Shown here piece after piece: positions 16,280 through 25,162 of a stretch of DNA of 64,000 bases (its first letter is position 1; the number at the start of each line of letters is the position of its first letter). Location of the stretch: the NCBI RefSeq assembly GCF_014268505.2, contig NZ_JABWQP020000014.1:1-64000 (forward strand), read 5' to 3'. Source of the DNA: Pseudomonas khorasanensis (GTDB lineage: Bacteria > Pseudomonadota > Gammaproteobacteria > Pseudomonadales > Pseudomonadaceae). The notes under the pieces were generated by a model. That model worked only from the letters and a program-made list of their open reading frames with translations. It ran no database searches and was not told the DNA's origin. The translations under genes and the position numbers were made by a program.

Positions 16280-17689
16280 CAGCGCGGCGGTGGCAGCGGC
16301 CAACGCGCGACCGAAGATTTCGGCAACCCGATCGATTTCGGCGGCAGTGATCACCAGCGGCGGCAGGAAGCGCACCACGGCGCCATGGCGACCACCGAGT
16401 TCCAGAATCAGGCCGCGCTTGAGGCATTCACGTTGCACCAGCGGTGCCAGGCGGGCGAATGCTGGCGGATGCCCGAGCGCATCGAGTGCGCCGTTCGGGT
16501 CGACCAGTTCGACGCCGAGCATCAAGCCACGGCCCCGAATATCACCCAATTGCGGAAAGTCGCGCTGCAGGATATGCAGGTGTTCACTCAGGCGTTCGCC
16601 CATGGCAGCGGCGTGTTCACAGACCTTGTGCTCGACCAGATAACGCATCACCGCCGACCCTGCGGCCATGGCCATCTGATTGCCACGGAACGTACCGGCA
16701 TGAGCGCCCGGTTGCCAGGTGTCGAGCCAGTCGCGATAAACCACCACGGCCAAAGGCAGGCTGCCGCCAATCGCTTTGGACAGCACCACCACATCCGGAA
16801 CGATGCCCGCGTGTTCGAAGGCGAACATCTTGCCGGTACGGGCGAAACCGCTCTGGATCTCATCGACGATCAGCGCTACACCAGCCTTTTCGGTGATCTG
16901 GCGCAAACCACGCAGCCACTCGATATCGGCCGGAATCACGCCACCCTCGCCCTGCACTGCCTCGACGATCACCGCCGCCGGCAATTGCACGCCGGCTTCG
17001 GGATCGTTGAGCAGGTTGTCCAGATAACTCAGGTTGGCTTTGACACCGGCTGCGCCGCCGAGGCCGAACGGGCAACGGTAGTCGTACGGAAATGGCATGA
17101 ACTGCACGCCATTGCTGAGCAAGGCGCCCAGCGGTTTTTTCGGTCCCAGGCTGCCCATCAGGCTCAATGCACCCTGGCTCATGCCGTGATAACCGCCGGA
17201 GAATGACAGCACCGTACTGCGTCCGGTGGCGGTGCGCACCAGTTTCAGCGCCGCTTCCACGGCGTCGGTGCCGGTCGGGCCGCAGAACTGGATTTTCGCT
17301 TGCGTGGCCAGCTCTGCCGGCAGCAGGCCGAACAGATCCTGCACGAATTGGTCCTTGACCGGCGTGGTGAGGTCGAGGGTATGCAGTGGCAACTCATCGG
17401 CCAGCACCTGCTGGATCGCCTCGATCACCACCGGATGGTTGTGCCCCAGCGCCAGCGTACCGGCACCGGCAAGGCAGTCGATAAACGAGCGCCCCTCAAC
17501 GTCTTCGACATACAAGCCCCTCGCGCGCTTGAGCGCCAGCGGGATGCGTCGCGGATAGCTGCGCGCATTGGATTCCTGCCGACTCTGACGCGCCAGCAAC
17601 GGTGACTCGTTGAATTCGTATAAGGTTTCCGCCGGCGCCGGGGCGACACGCGCCGACGGTTCTTCGATAAGGCTGGTGGCGACTGACAT
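16277..17689 (-). CDS. pvdH: PvdH: L-2,4-diaminobutyrate:2-ketoglutarate 4-aminotransferase
   Basis: A 470-aa PLP class III aminotransferase; PvdH of P. aeruginosa is almost the same length. It makes L-2,4-diaminobutyrate from aspartate semialdehyde for the Dab residue that PvdL puts into the pyoverdine chromophore. Visible are FCGPTGTDAVEAALK, SGGYHGMSQGALS, VDEIQSGFARTG and the PLP lysine in VLSKAIGGSLP. The start MSVATSLIEEP was chosen by homology and because a PvdS box lies about 100 bases upstream; a much longer frame (to 17998) is not expected to be used. Confidence 0.93.
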   Translation of the reverse strand: MSVATSLIEEPSARVAPAPAETLYEFNESPLLARQSRQESNARSYPRRIPLALKRARGLYVEDVEGRSFIDCLAGAGTLALGHNHPVVIEAIQQVLADELPLHTLDLTTPVKDQFVQDLFGLLPAELATQAKIQFCGPTGTDAVEAALKLVRTATGRSTVLSFSGGYHGMSQGALSLMGSLGPKKPLGALLSNGVQFMPFPYDYRCPFGLGGAAGVKANLSYLDNLLNDPEAGVQLPAAVIVEAVQGEGGVIPADIEWLRGLRQITEKAGVALIVDEIQSGFARTGKMFAFEHAGIVPDVVVLSKAIGGSLPLAVVVYRDWLDTWQPGAHAGTFRGNQMAMAAGSAVMRYLVEHKVCEHAAAMGERLSEHLHILQRDFPQLGDIRGRGLMLGVELVDPNGALDALGHPPAFARLAPLVQRECLKRGLILELGGRHGAVVRFLPPLVITAAEIDRVAEIFGRALAAATAAL

Positions 17690-17790
17690 CTCTCGACCCC
17701 TCAATTCGCTATGGATAGTGACCAAAACAGCACCCGAACAGATGCGCGTTCCGGTCGCGGGGCGCACTTGCAGGTTTTCCTGTTCTGGAA

Positions 17791-17814
17791 ACGCTTCAGC
17801 GCGGCGAGGATTTA
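17791..17814 (-). promoter_or_regulatory. PvdS box for pvdH
   Basis: The minus strand reads TAAAT (17814-17810), 16 bases, CGT (17793-17791), a perfect match, lying between the GNAT gene end and the pvdH start. It implies a leader of about 95 bases. Confidence 0.88.
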
Positions 17815-17831
17815 CACCCTTGATCGACTTG

Positions 17832-18317
17832 TCAGGCCGGTTGCGGCAAGGGCTTGTGCATCGGCAAGGTCTGCAGGCCCCTGGAGACCAGCGGCGGCGC
17901 TGCTTGTCGATAGCCAAAATGCCGATAGAACGCCTCGGCGGTGCCGGTGCTGTTGAGATGAACATGTTGCACGCCGCGAACCCGCAACCAACCCTCAAGA
18001 TTGTGCATCAGTGCCCGGCCAGCGCCTCGCCGGAAGGATTCCGGCTGGACGTGACACAGTGAGATTCGGCCATTGATCTCGGCCATGCCGACACCGACCG
18101 GTTTGTCTTCAAGCAATGCGATACAGAGATAGCACCTGGGGTTGGCGAGCAGGCTGCTGATGAAATCGACGGTGGACTGGCTGATCCAGTCGTTGACGAG
18201 GCGCGCATCGTTGCGATGGTCGAGTGCGCAACCAATACGAATCGAGCGTTCGATAATGCGATTGATGATCCCCGTGTCGGCCAGGGTGGCCGAACGTATG
18301 CAGACGGATGCTTCCAT
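17832..18317 (-). CDS. GNAT family N-acetyltransferase
   Basis: A 161-aa acyltransferase. The acetyl-CoA pyrophosphate loop appears as FRRGAGRALMHNLEGW, and AEAFYRHFGYRQ is the typical GNAT C-terminal motif. The substrate is unknown. It lies just upstream of pvdH on the same strand but is separated from it by the pvdH PvdS box, and nothing ties it to pyoverdine. Confidence 0.8.
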   Translation of the reverse strand: MEASVCIRSATLADTGIINRIIERSIRIGCALDHRNDARLVNDWISQSTVDFISSLLANPRCYLCIALLEDKPVGVGMAEINGRISLCHVQPESFRRGAGRALMHNLEGWLRVRGVQHVHLNSTGTAEAFYRHFGYRQAAPPLVSRGLQTLPMHKPLPQPA

Positions 18318-18426
18318 GGCGCAGTTCCCTCAATCCATTGAGTCAAAGCTGGTTTGAACCTTAGCCCCAACACTGGTTGATAGCGAACGCCGAGAAGTTA
18401 CATTTGATGTGCCAGACATCGAATTC

Positions 18427-18524
18427 TGCAGGAGCCGCCGGAGGCTGCGATCTTTTGATCTTGAACTGGCAAACAGGATCAAAAGATCGTCCGATCGCGG
18501 CCCGAGCCTTCGGCAGCTCCTGCA
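18427..18524. repeat. Imperfect inverted repeat of a second REP-like family
   Basis: TGCAGGAGCCGCCGGAGGCT (from 18427) is mirrored by a segment ending CTTCGGCAGCTCCTGCA (to 18524); inner GATCTTTTGATC and GATCAAAAGATC also pair. It belongs to the same kind as the element at 24074 (CAGCTCCTaCA). It fills most of the 224-bp gap between the GNAT and dsbS. Confidence 0.75.
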
Positions 18525-18541
18525 TGAGACTTGCGATGAAG

Positions 18542-19864
18542 TCAGAGGTGCTGCAGCGGCAGGGTCAGCTCGACCCGCAGACCATCCGGGCGGCTGACGA
18601 AATGCAGGGCGCAGTCACAACGCTGGACGATCGCCTGAACGATCGCCAGGCCCAGTCCGCAACCGGTGCTCTGGCCGTTGCGCCAGAAGCGCTGCGTCAG
18701 ATATTGCAGATCCTCCGGCGCAATGCCCGGGCCGTGGTCGCGTACGACAAAACGCACGCGGTTGCCAATGGTCTCCAGGGTGACCTCGACGGCACAGTCT
18801 TCAGGCGTGTGGCGCAAGGCGTTGTCGAGCAGATTACGTAGCGCGGCAATTGCCAGCACGGCAGGCATATGCAGCGGTGAGGGGGGCAGATCATCGGGCA
18901 CGTGCAGTTTGATCCGCAGCCGCTCACCGCCCGTTGCGTCCTGGATCGCCAGCCTGGCCACTTGTTCGGCGCTGCATTGCGAGCCGTCATCGAAGGACAG
19001 ACTGCCCTCGACCCGCGCCAGCAACAACAATTGCTCAAGGGTGCGATGCAGGCGATCGGCGCCCTCCTCGGCCCGGGCCAGCGATTGATCGCGAGCGCTG
19101 CCGTCCGTCATGCGCGCCACTTGCAGGTGAGTCTTGATCGCCGTTAGCGGACTGCGCAGTTCGTGTGCGGCGTCACCGGTCAGGCGACGTTCACGTTCAA
19201 TGGTCTTGCCGATGCGATGGAACAATTGGTTCTGTGTTTCCAGCAACGGCTTCAATTCGCTGGGAAATGCTCGCAACTGCAACGGTTCGAGCGAATCGGC
19301 ATTGCGCCGCATCAGCGCTTCACGCAAGCGGTTGAGCGGTGCCAATCCCTGGCCGATGCCCAGCCACAACAGGCACAGGCAACCCAGCAAAGCCACGCCG
19401 ACCGGCACCGAAGCCGCGAGCAGAATCGACATGTTCAGGGCTTCGCGTTCGATCTGGCGATCCGCTGTGGTGATGCGCACATCGCCGCGCGCCAGGGTAA
19501 AACTGCGCCACGGCGCGCCGTCGATCATCTGATCGTGGAAGCCCATCTTCTCGGCTTCCAGCGCTTGTTCGGGGTTGTTGTGGCTGCGAGCGAGAATTTC
19601 CCCGCGCAGCGAACTGACCTGACAAGCCATGCCGCCGGGAATGTTCAATTGTTCGGCACTGAAATGAGTGCCCTCGCCCTTGCTCGGCAGCGTCGGCAAT
19701 TGCTCCAGCAACCCGGCGACCATGCGCGCCGAGGCGACCAGACGCTGGTCAAGGGAGAACATCATCTGATTACGCAGATCGCTGAGCATCCACGCCGCCG
19801 CCAGCGCCCAGATCAGCGCAAACGCGGCGCCGAGCGTCAGACTCAGGCGCAGTCGCAGACTCAT
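18542..19864 (-). CDS. dsbS: DsbS: membrane sensor histidine kinase
   Basis: A 440-aa two-TM histidine kinase with HAMP-like linker, HisKA (His in LTGDAAHELRSPL) and HATPase_c (NLLDNALRHTPED, DHGPGIAPEDL, GCGLGLAIV). The periplasmic domain holds one cysteine at about residue 81 in GGMACQVSS, matching the position recalled for the copper-sensing Cys82 of P. aeruginosa DsbS (PA2480). Next to dsbR and divergent from dsbDEG, as in that species. The ATG overlaps the dsbR TGA; a GTG one codon earlier is possible. Confidence 0.85.
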   Translation of the reverse strand: MSLRLRLSLTLGAAFALIWALAAAWMLSDLRNQMMFSLDQRLVASARMVAGLLEQLPTLPSKGEGTHFSAEQLNIPGGMACQVSSLRGEILARSHNNPEQALEAEKMGFHDQMIDGAPWRSFTLARGDVRITTADRQIEREALNMSILLAASVPVGVALLGCLCLLWLGIGQGLAPLNRLREALMRRNADSLEPLQLRAFPSELKPLLETQNQLFHRIGKTIERERRLTGDAAHELRSPLTAIKTHLQVARMTDGSARDQSLARAEEGADRLHRTLEQLLLLARVEGSLSFDDGSQCSAEQVARLAIQDATGGERLRIKLHVPDDLPPSPLHMPAVLAIAALRNLLDNALRHTPEDCAVEVTLETIGNRVRFVVRDHGPGIAPEDLQYLTQRFWRNGQSTGCGLGLAIVQAIVQRCDCALHFVSRPDGLRVELTLPLQHL

Positions 19865-20544
19865 CACTTGCCGTGTTCTCCACCATCGGCAGGACCGAGG
19901 CGATAGCCCAGCCCCCGCACGGTTTCGACGATACCTTTGCCCAGTTTGCTGCGCAGGTGATGGATATGCACATTCAGCGCGTTGCTTTCCAGCTCGTCGT
20001 TAAAGCCGTAGACGCTGTCTTTCAATTGTTCGGTGGACAGCACCCGGCCGCGATTGTGCAGCAATGCCTGCAACAGCGATTGCTCGCGGCGCGACAAATC
20101 GATCGGTTGACCGGCCAGCCGGGTTTCACGGCTGCTCGGGTCGTAGGTCAGCGCGCCATGTTCGATCAAATTGACGCTGCGCCCGGCCACTCGACGCAGC
20201 AAGGTTTGCAGGCGAGCGAACAGTTCGCGCAGGTCGAAAGGCTTGAGCAGGTAATCGTCGGCGCCTGCCTGCAAGCCATCGACTCGGTCGGTCACCGAAT
20301 CGCGGGCGGTCAGGATCAGCACCGGAATCTCCAGGCCGCTCTGACGCAATTGCTGCAGCAACTTGAGGCCATCTTCGTCGGGCAGGCCGAGATCAAGCAC
20401 CATCACGTCGAATTCGGCGACTTTGAGCATCGCCCGCGCTTTCGATGCCGTGTTGACGTGCTCGACGGTCAGGCCCTGAGCCGTGAGGCCGGCCACGATG
20501 CCGCTGGCAATCAGCTCGTCGTCTTCGCAAACCAGTACGTGCAT
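19864..20544 (-). CDS. dsbR: DsbR: OmpR-family response regulator
   Basis: A 226-aa response regulator with a receiver domain (CEDDELIASG, phospho-acceptor Asp in VLDLGLPDEDG, Lys in LLKPFDLREL) and a C-terminal winged helix (NALNVHIHHLRSKLGKGIVETVRGLGYRL in outline). It pairs with the overlapping dsbS. In P. aeruginosa DsbRS (PA2479/PA2480) activates dsbDEG in response to copper; the same divergent layout is present here. The start MHVLVCEDDE was preferred to one four codons upstream. Confidence 0.88.
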   Translation of the reverse strand: MHVLVCEDDELIASGIVAGLTAQGLTVEHVNTASKARAMLKVAEFDVMVLDLGLPDEDGLKLLQQLRQSGLEIPVLILTARDSVTDRVDGLQAGADDYLLKPFDLRELFARLQTLLRRVAGRSVNLIEHGALTYDPSSRETRLAGQPIDLSRREQSLLQALLHNRGRVLSTEQLKDSVYGFNDELESNALNVHIHHLRSKLGKGIVETVRGLGYRLGPADGGEHGK

Positions 20545-20633
20545 GGTCAATCCCACAGGAAAAAAGCGGATTAGGCAGTTGGCCGATTAAGCTGACATTA
20601 TGGCGCCGAACGTCACTGCGACAAGGGCATGGC

Positions 20634-20652
20634 GGTTAATCATCGGTTAATC
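20634..20652. promoter_or_regulatory. Direct repeat, candidate DsbR binding site
   Basis: GGTTAATC occurs at 20634-20641 and 20645-20652, with an 11-base period, i.e. one helical turn, as OmpR-family dimers use. It lies in the dsbR-dsbD divergent gap. A related GATTAAGC lies at 20585. Binding is inferred. Confidence 0.6.
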
Positions 20653-20699
20653 GCCGCCGCCCATTGTGCACCTCACTTGCACAGGGACAAGACTTCTCC

Positions 20700-22433
20700 A
20701 TGCGTCATTTTTTTCTTTTGTTTGCACTGCTGATCTCGGGCCTCGCCCAAGCGGGAAATAATCCCTTTGAGTCCAAACCGGACTTTTTGCCGGTCGACAA
20801 AGCATTCGTGCTCACGTCCGAGCGTCTTGACTCGGGTGAGACCCAGCTGTTCTGGCAGATCACCGACGGTTATTACCTGTATCAAAAACCTCTGAAATTC
20901 GACGGACTGGCTGCCGATCAGCACCCCGTGTTGCCTGAAGGCGAATCCCATAGCGATGAGTTCTTCGGTGAGCAACCGGTGTATCGTCAAGGCCTGGAGC
21001 TGAAAATCCCGGCCTCGGCCAGTGGTCAGATCAAGGTCAGTTATCAGGGCTGCGCCGATGCTGGCCTGTGCTACCCGCCGCAGACCCGGGTGATTGATCT
21101 GGGTGGCAAAGCGACAGCGACCATTGGCGGCGAAGCCCCGGATGAAGCCTTGGCCAGCAGCCTGCAACAAAGGGCGCTGGGCTGGAGCCTGTTGGTGTTC
21201 TTCGGTCTGGGCCTGCTATTGGCGTTTACCCCGTGCTCCCTGCCCATGCTGCCGATTCTGGCCGGCATGATTGTCGGCAGCGGCGCCACCCCACGGCGCG
21301 GCTTTGCCTTGGCCAGTAGCTACGTAGTCTGTATGGCGCTGGTCTATGCGGCGATGGGCGTTATCGCCGCGCTGCTCGGTGCGAACCTGCAGGCGTGGTT
21401 GCAGAACCCATGGCTGCTCGGCGCGTTTGCGGCTGTTTTCGTGGTGTTGGCGTTACCCATGTTCGGTTTCTTCGAGCTGCAACTGCCGGTGGCCCTGCGT
21501 GATCGTCTTGAAAACGCTTCGCGCAGCCGCAGCGGCGGCAGCCTGATCGGCGCCGGAGTGCTGGGCGCGTTATCCGGTCTGTTGGTCGGGCCGTGCATGA
21601 CCGCACCACTGGCCGGCGCGCTGCTGTACATCGCTCAAAGCGGTAACGCCTTGCACGGTGGCCTGATTCTGTTTGCGCTGGGCATCGGCATCGGTGTGCC
21701 GTTGTTGCTGCTCGTCACCGTGGGTAATCGCTTCCTGCCGAAACCCGGCGCGTGGATGAATCTGCTCAAAGGCGTGTTCGGCTTCCTGTTTCTCGCCACG
21801 GCATTATTGATGCTGCGCCCGGTATTGGACCCGTCTTTGTGGCTCGGCCTGTGTGGCGCGCTGCTGTTGATCGCGGCTTACAGCGCCTGGAAACAATCCG
21901 AAGGTTTTGGCCGCGTCGCACAGTTGTTTGGCGCCCTGTCCCTGTTGCTCGGTTTGTGGGGCAGCCTGCTGGTGATCGGTGCGGCCGGCGGCAGCGATGA
22001 CCCGTATCAGCCGCTGCAGATTTACACTGCTGGTCGTGTCGCCAGCGCAGCGCCAGGCGGCCATGACGCCTTCACAACGATTCAGGAGCCAGCAGCGCTG
22101 CAACGCGAACTCGACGCGGCCAGGGCTCAGGGCCAGTGGGTGCTGCTCGATTACTACGCCGACTGGTGCGTAGCGTGCAAAGTCATGGAAAAAAAGGTGT
22201 TCGGCAAGGACAACGTCATGCAGGCATTGAGTGACGTACGCCTGTTGCGCCTGGATGTAACCGCCGACAATGCCGCCAGCCGCGAACTGCTCAGCCGCTA
22301 CAAAGTGCCGGGGCCGCCGACTTTCATCTGGATCGGTGCTGATGGCGAAGAACGCCGCAGCCAGCGCATTACCGGCGAGGTTGATGCCGACACCTTCCTG
22401 CAACGCTGGTCCGCCACCCGAGACGCCAACTGA
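20700..22433 (+). CDS. dsbD: DsbD: thiol:disulfide interchange protein (membrane electron carrier)
   Basis: A 577-aa protein with signal peptide, N-terminal DsbD-alpha domain (cysteine pair in GCADAGLCYPP), a central eight-helix domain with TPCSLPML and GPCMTAPLAGAL cysteines, and a C-terminal thioredoxin domain with DWCVACK. It moves electrons from cytosolic thioredoxin to the periplasm to keep DsbE/DsbG-type partners reduced. First gene of the dsbD-tlpA-dsbG operon. ATG opens the signal peptide MRHFFLLFALL. Confidence 0.93.
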   Translation: MRHFFLLFALLISGLAQAGNNPFESKPDFLPVDKAFVLTSERLDSGETQLFWQITDGYYLYQKPLKFDGLAADQHPVLPEGESHSDEFFGEQPVYRQGLELKIPASASGQIKVSYQGCADAGLCYPPQTRVIDLGGKATATIGGEAPDEALASSLQQRALGWSLLVFFGLGLLLAFTPCSLPMLPILAGMIVGSGATPRRGFALASSYVVCMALVYAAMGVIAALLGANLQAWLQNPWLLGAFAAVFVVLALPMFGFFELQLPVALRDRLENASRSRSGGSLIGAGVLGALSGLLVGPCMTAPLAGALLYIAQSGNALHGGLILFALGIGIGVPLLLLVTVGNRFLPKPGAWMNLLKGVFGFLFLATALLMLRPVLDPSLWLGLCGALLLIAAYSAWKQSEGFGRVAQLFGALSLLLGLWGSLLVIGAAGGSDDPYQPLQIYTAGRVASAAPGGHDAFTTIQEPAALQRELDAARAQGQWVLLDYYADWCVACKVMEKKVFGKDNVMQALSDVRLLRLDVTADNAASRELLSRYKVPGPPTFIWIGADGEERRSQRITGEVDADTFLQRWSATRDAN

Positions 22434-23314
22434 TGCTGACGTTCACTCTCGGCACCTTTGCCATCGCCCTTAACCATTTGCTGCTGATCAGTGCCTTGGC
22501 GCTGGCGACGTTTGTCGGCTGGCGGGTGGCAAAGCGCGGCGGCGATAACCCCGAGTCAGCACTGTTCAGCCTGTTTCTGCTGGGCATGCTCGCGGCGCGC
22601 ATTGCATTTGTCGCGCTGTACTGGTCGCACTATCGCACTGACCCGTGGCAGATCATTGATCTGCGCGACGGCGGTTTTCTCGCCTGGCCGGGCGTGATTG
22701 TGTTGCTGTTGGCCGCGCTGTTTCGCGGCTGGCGTCGTCCCGGTTTGCGTCGCCCGTTGGGTTTCGGCGTCGCCAGTGGTGTAGCGTTCTGGCTGCTCGC
22801 CACCCTGTCGCTGAATATCTACGAACAGGGCACGCGCCTTCCGGATATTTCCCTACGCAATGCTGCCGGCGAAACCATCAAACTCAGTGATTATCAGGGC
22901 GGCCCGTTGGTGATCAACCTGTGGGCGACCTGGTGCCCACCGTGCCGGCGGGAAATGCCGGTGCTGGAAAACGCGCAGCAACAACGCCCGGACCTGACCT
23001 TTCTGTTCGTCAATCAGGCTGAAAGCATGCAAAGCGTGGCGACGTATCTGGAAACCCAGGGCCTTAGCCTCAACAACGTGTTGTTCGACCGCAGTGGCCG
23101 ACTGGGTCAGGCCGTGGGTTCCATGGCACTGCCGACTACGCTGTTCTATAGCCCGGACGGACGCTTGCTGACCAGTCACCTCGGTGAACTGTCGAACGCC
23201 AGCCTCGCCCGCGCCCTGGAAGCCTTCGATACTTCGCCCTCAAGCCCGAATCAGGCCGTTACACCGGCCAACTCTGCAAGGAAACTGCCATGCCCCGCCT
23301 CCGCCACCTGCTGA
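22433..23314 (+). CDS. dsbE: TlpA/DsbE-type membrane thioredoxin
   Basis: A 293-aa protein with four N-terminal hydrophobic helices and a C-terminal periplasmic TlpA-like thioredoxin domain with the redox motif WATWCPPCRREMP and a cis-proline site ALPTTLFY. It probably takes electrons from DsbD. It corresponds to the middle gene of dsbDEG in P. aeruginosa (PA2477). It overlaps dsbD by one base and dsbG by 25 bases. Confidence 0.82.
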   Translation: MLTFTLGTFAIALNHLLLISALALATFVGWRVAKRGGDNPESALFSLFLLGMLAARIAFVALYWSHYRTDPWQIIDLRDGGFLAWPGVIVLLLAALFRGWRRPGLRRPLGFGVASGVAFWLLATLSLNIYEQGTRLPDISLRNAAGETIKLSDYQGGPLVINLWATWCPPCRREMPVLENAQQQRPDLTFLFVNQAESMQSVATYLETQGLSLNNVLFDRSGRLGQAVGSMALPTTLFYSPDGRLLTSHLGELSNASLARALEAFDTSPSSPNQAVTPANSARKLPCPASATC

Positions 23315-24060
23315 CGCTGACCCTGGGCACTGCCCTGCTGCACTTGCCGTCGGTGCAGGCTGCTGAAGATTTGCCCGCTGCGATCAAAAAGATTGAAGCC
23401 AAGGGCGCAAAAATCGTCGGCCAGTTCGACGCCCCCGATGGCCTGCGCGGTTACGCCGCGCAATACCAGAACCGCGGCATGGCGCTGTACCTGACCCCGG
23501 ATGGCAAACACGTCCTGGTGGGCAATCTGTACGACGCCGACGGCAAGGACCTGAGCAGCGAACCGCTGCAAAAACTGGTCTACGCGCCGATGTCCAAGGA
23601 AGTCTGGGCCAAGTTTGAGGCGAGCAACTGGATTCAGGACGGTAACAAGGACGCGCCGCGTACCGTGTACCTGTTCAGCGACCCGAATTGCCCGTACTGC
23701 AACATGTTCTGGGAACAGGCGCGGCCATGGGTCAAGGCCGGCAAGGTGCAGTTGCGCCACATCATGGTCGGCATCATTCGCGAGGACAGCCCGGGTAAAT
23801 CGGCGGCACTGCTCGCGGCGAAGGATCCGGCCAAGGCTTTGGAAGATCACGAAAAGGCCGGCAAGGGCAGCGCGCTCAAGGCCCTGAAAGACATTCCGGT
23901 GGCCGTGCAAACCAAACTCGCGGCGAACATGCAACTGATGGAAGACCTGGAATTGCAGGCCACCCCAGCGATTTTCTACATGGACGACAAGGGCGAGTTG
24001 CAACAGCAGCAAGGCGCGCCTTCACCGGACAAGCTGGTGAAGATTCTCGGGCCTAAATAA
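23290..24060 (+). CDS. dsbG: DsbG: periplasmic disulfide isomerase/sulfenic acid reductase
   Basis: A 256-aa DsbC/DsbG-type protein with signal peptide (LLHLPSVQA), an N-terminal dimerisation domain and a thioredoxin domain whose active site is NCPYCNMFW; the cis-proline loop is ATPAIFY. DsbG protects single cysteines from oxidation and isomerises disulfides, kept reduced by DsbD. AAGGA precedes the ATG, which lies inside the preceding gene's end. Confidence 0.9.
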   Translation: MPRLRHLLTLTLGTALLHLPSVQAAEDLPAAIKKIEAKGAKIVGQFDAPDGLRGYAAQYQNRGMALYLTPDGKHVLVGNLYDADGKDLSSEPLQKLVYAPMSKEVWAKFEASNWIQDGNKDAPRTVYLFSDPNCPYCNMFWEQARPWVKAGKVQLRHIMVGIIREDSPGKSAALLAAKDPAKALEDHEKAGKGSALKALKDIPVAVQTKLAANMQLMEDLELQATPAIFYMDDKGELQQQQGAPSPDKLVKILGPK

Positions 24061-24073
24061 GCAAGATCAAAAG

Positions 24074-24138
24074 ATCGCAGCGTGCCGCAGCTCCTACAAG
24101 AAACGCATATCCCTGTAGGAGCTGCGGCACGCTGCGAT
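24074..24138. terminator. REP-like inverted repeat acting as terminator
   Basis: Arms of 25 bases (24074-24098 and 24114-24138) with CAGCTCCTACA are perfectly inverted and followed by TTTTTTT at 24138-24144. It separates dsbG from the convergent hydrolase gene, so it can be both a REP-family doublet and a bidirectional terminator. Confidence 0.85.
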
Positions 24139-24148
24139 TTTTTTGTCA

Positions 24149-24970
24149 TCAGCGCCGCGAATTACCTTCGGCCAAAAACTTCAGCAACGCGTCATTCACA
24201 AATTGCGGATTCTCCAGATTGGAGATATGCCCTGCCTCCGGCACCAGCACACACGGACAGCCAATCAATTCAGCCATTTCCCGGGCCTCGGCCGGTGGTC
24301 GTGGTTTGTCCTGATCACCGCACAGCACTAGCGTCGTCGCTGCGTTGAGCTCGCCCAAGCGTGGCAACAGATCGTCTCGACCAAACGTGATTCGCCCCAT
24401 CGGCACGATGCTTTCGCGCAGGCGCTCAGGCGAGTAGCCCTTCAGCTTCGCGCGAAAATCCTGATACAGCGCCGACTGCGGATCGATCCCCGGGCGGAAG
24501 AAGATCGGCACGACGATGTCGAGCAGTTGCTCGGAGATTTCGCCCATGTCTTCGATCTGTTTGAACAGCGAGAAGTAGTACTGCTTCGTAGGTTCCGGCT
24601 CGACGCCGACATAGGTGTCCATCAGCACCAGACCGTTGAGACGCTCGGGGGCGGCCAAGGCCAGACGCGCTCCCCACATGCCGCCAACTGACAGCCCGAC
24701 CAACGTAGCGCGGTCGATGTCCAGGTGATCGAGCAAGGCCTGTGCCTGACGGGCGATGTCATCCAGCGATGTTGTGCCTTCGGGCAACTTCCCTGATTGG
24801 CCGTGTCCCCACACATCCAGGGCAATCACGCGATAGTGCGGCGTCAGCGCCGCGATTTGCGGCGCCCACATCGCCTGGTCCCACAGATAACTGCCGGCCA
24901 GCAACACGGCAGGGCCGGTGCCTTGATCCAGGTAATGCAGCGCTTGTCCGTCAACTGTAAAAAAAGGCAT
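24149..24970 (-). CDS. Alpha/beta hydrolase
   Basis: A 273-aa hydrolase. The nucleophile elbow is GLSVGGMWG, the oxyanion/N-terminal strand contains GTGPAVLLAGSYLWD, and the catalytic His is in AGHISNLENPQFV. It looks like an esterase or lactonase of the 3-oxoadipate enol-lactonase-like branch; the substrate is unknown. The start MPFFTVDGQ was chosen over one six codons upstream because it begins the fold. It lies after pvdL on the same strand, separated by a REPIN, so a pyoverdine role is not implied. Confidence 0.8.
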   Translation of the reverse strand: MPFFTVDGQALHYLDQGTGPAVLLAGSYLWDQAMWAPQIAALTPHYRVIALDVWGHGQSGKLPEGTTSLDDIARQAQALLDHLDIDRATLVGLSVGGMWGARLALAAPERLNGLVLMDTYVGVEPEPTKQYYFSLFKQIEDMGEISEQLLDIVVPIFFRPGIDPQSALYQDFRAKLKGYSPERLRESIVPMGRITFGRDDLLPRLGELNAATTLVLCGDQDKPRPPAEAREMAELIGCPCVLVPEAGHISNLENPQFVNDALLKFLAEGNSRR

Positions 24971-25062
24971 CGACCACCCCCGCGACAAAAAAGAGAACCG
25001 GCAGACTGAGCTGCCGGTTGGTGATCGTCAAGGATGGAAATGTACGGCAATGTACAGACGCC

Positions 25063-25139
25063 ATTCGCGAGCAGGCTCGCTCCCACAGGGGTTCTGTGAA
25101 CACCACAGATCCGGTGTGGGAGCGAGCCTGCTCGCGATG
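25063..25139. repeat. REPIN downstream of pvdL
   Basis: Inverted REP arms at 25063-25086 and 25116-25139 with the core GCGAGCCTGCTCGC, in the gap between pvdL and the hydrolase gene. Confidence 0.95.
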
Positions 25140-25162
25140 AGGCCGATGAAAACACTGGAAAA

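Noticed and set aside
16232..17206. 324-codon frame antisense to pvdH
   Set aside because: pvdH on the other strand has full aminotransferase motifs and a PvdS promoter.
17690..17998. Upstream extension of pvdH to a 573-codon frame
   Set aside because: It would contain the PvdS promoter within its coding sequence, and the added residues are not aminotransferase-like.
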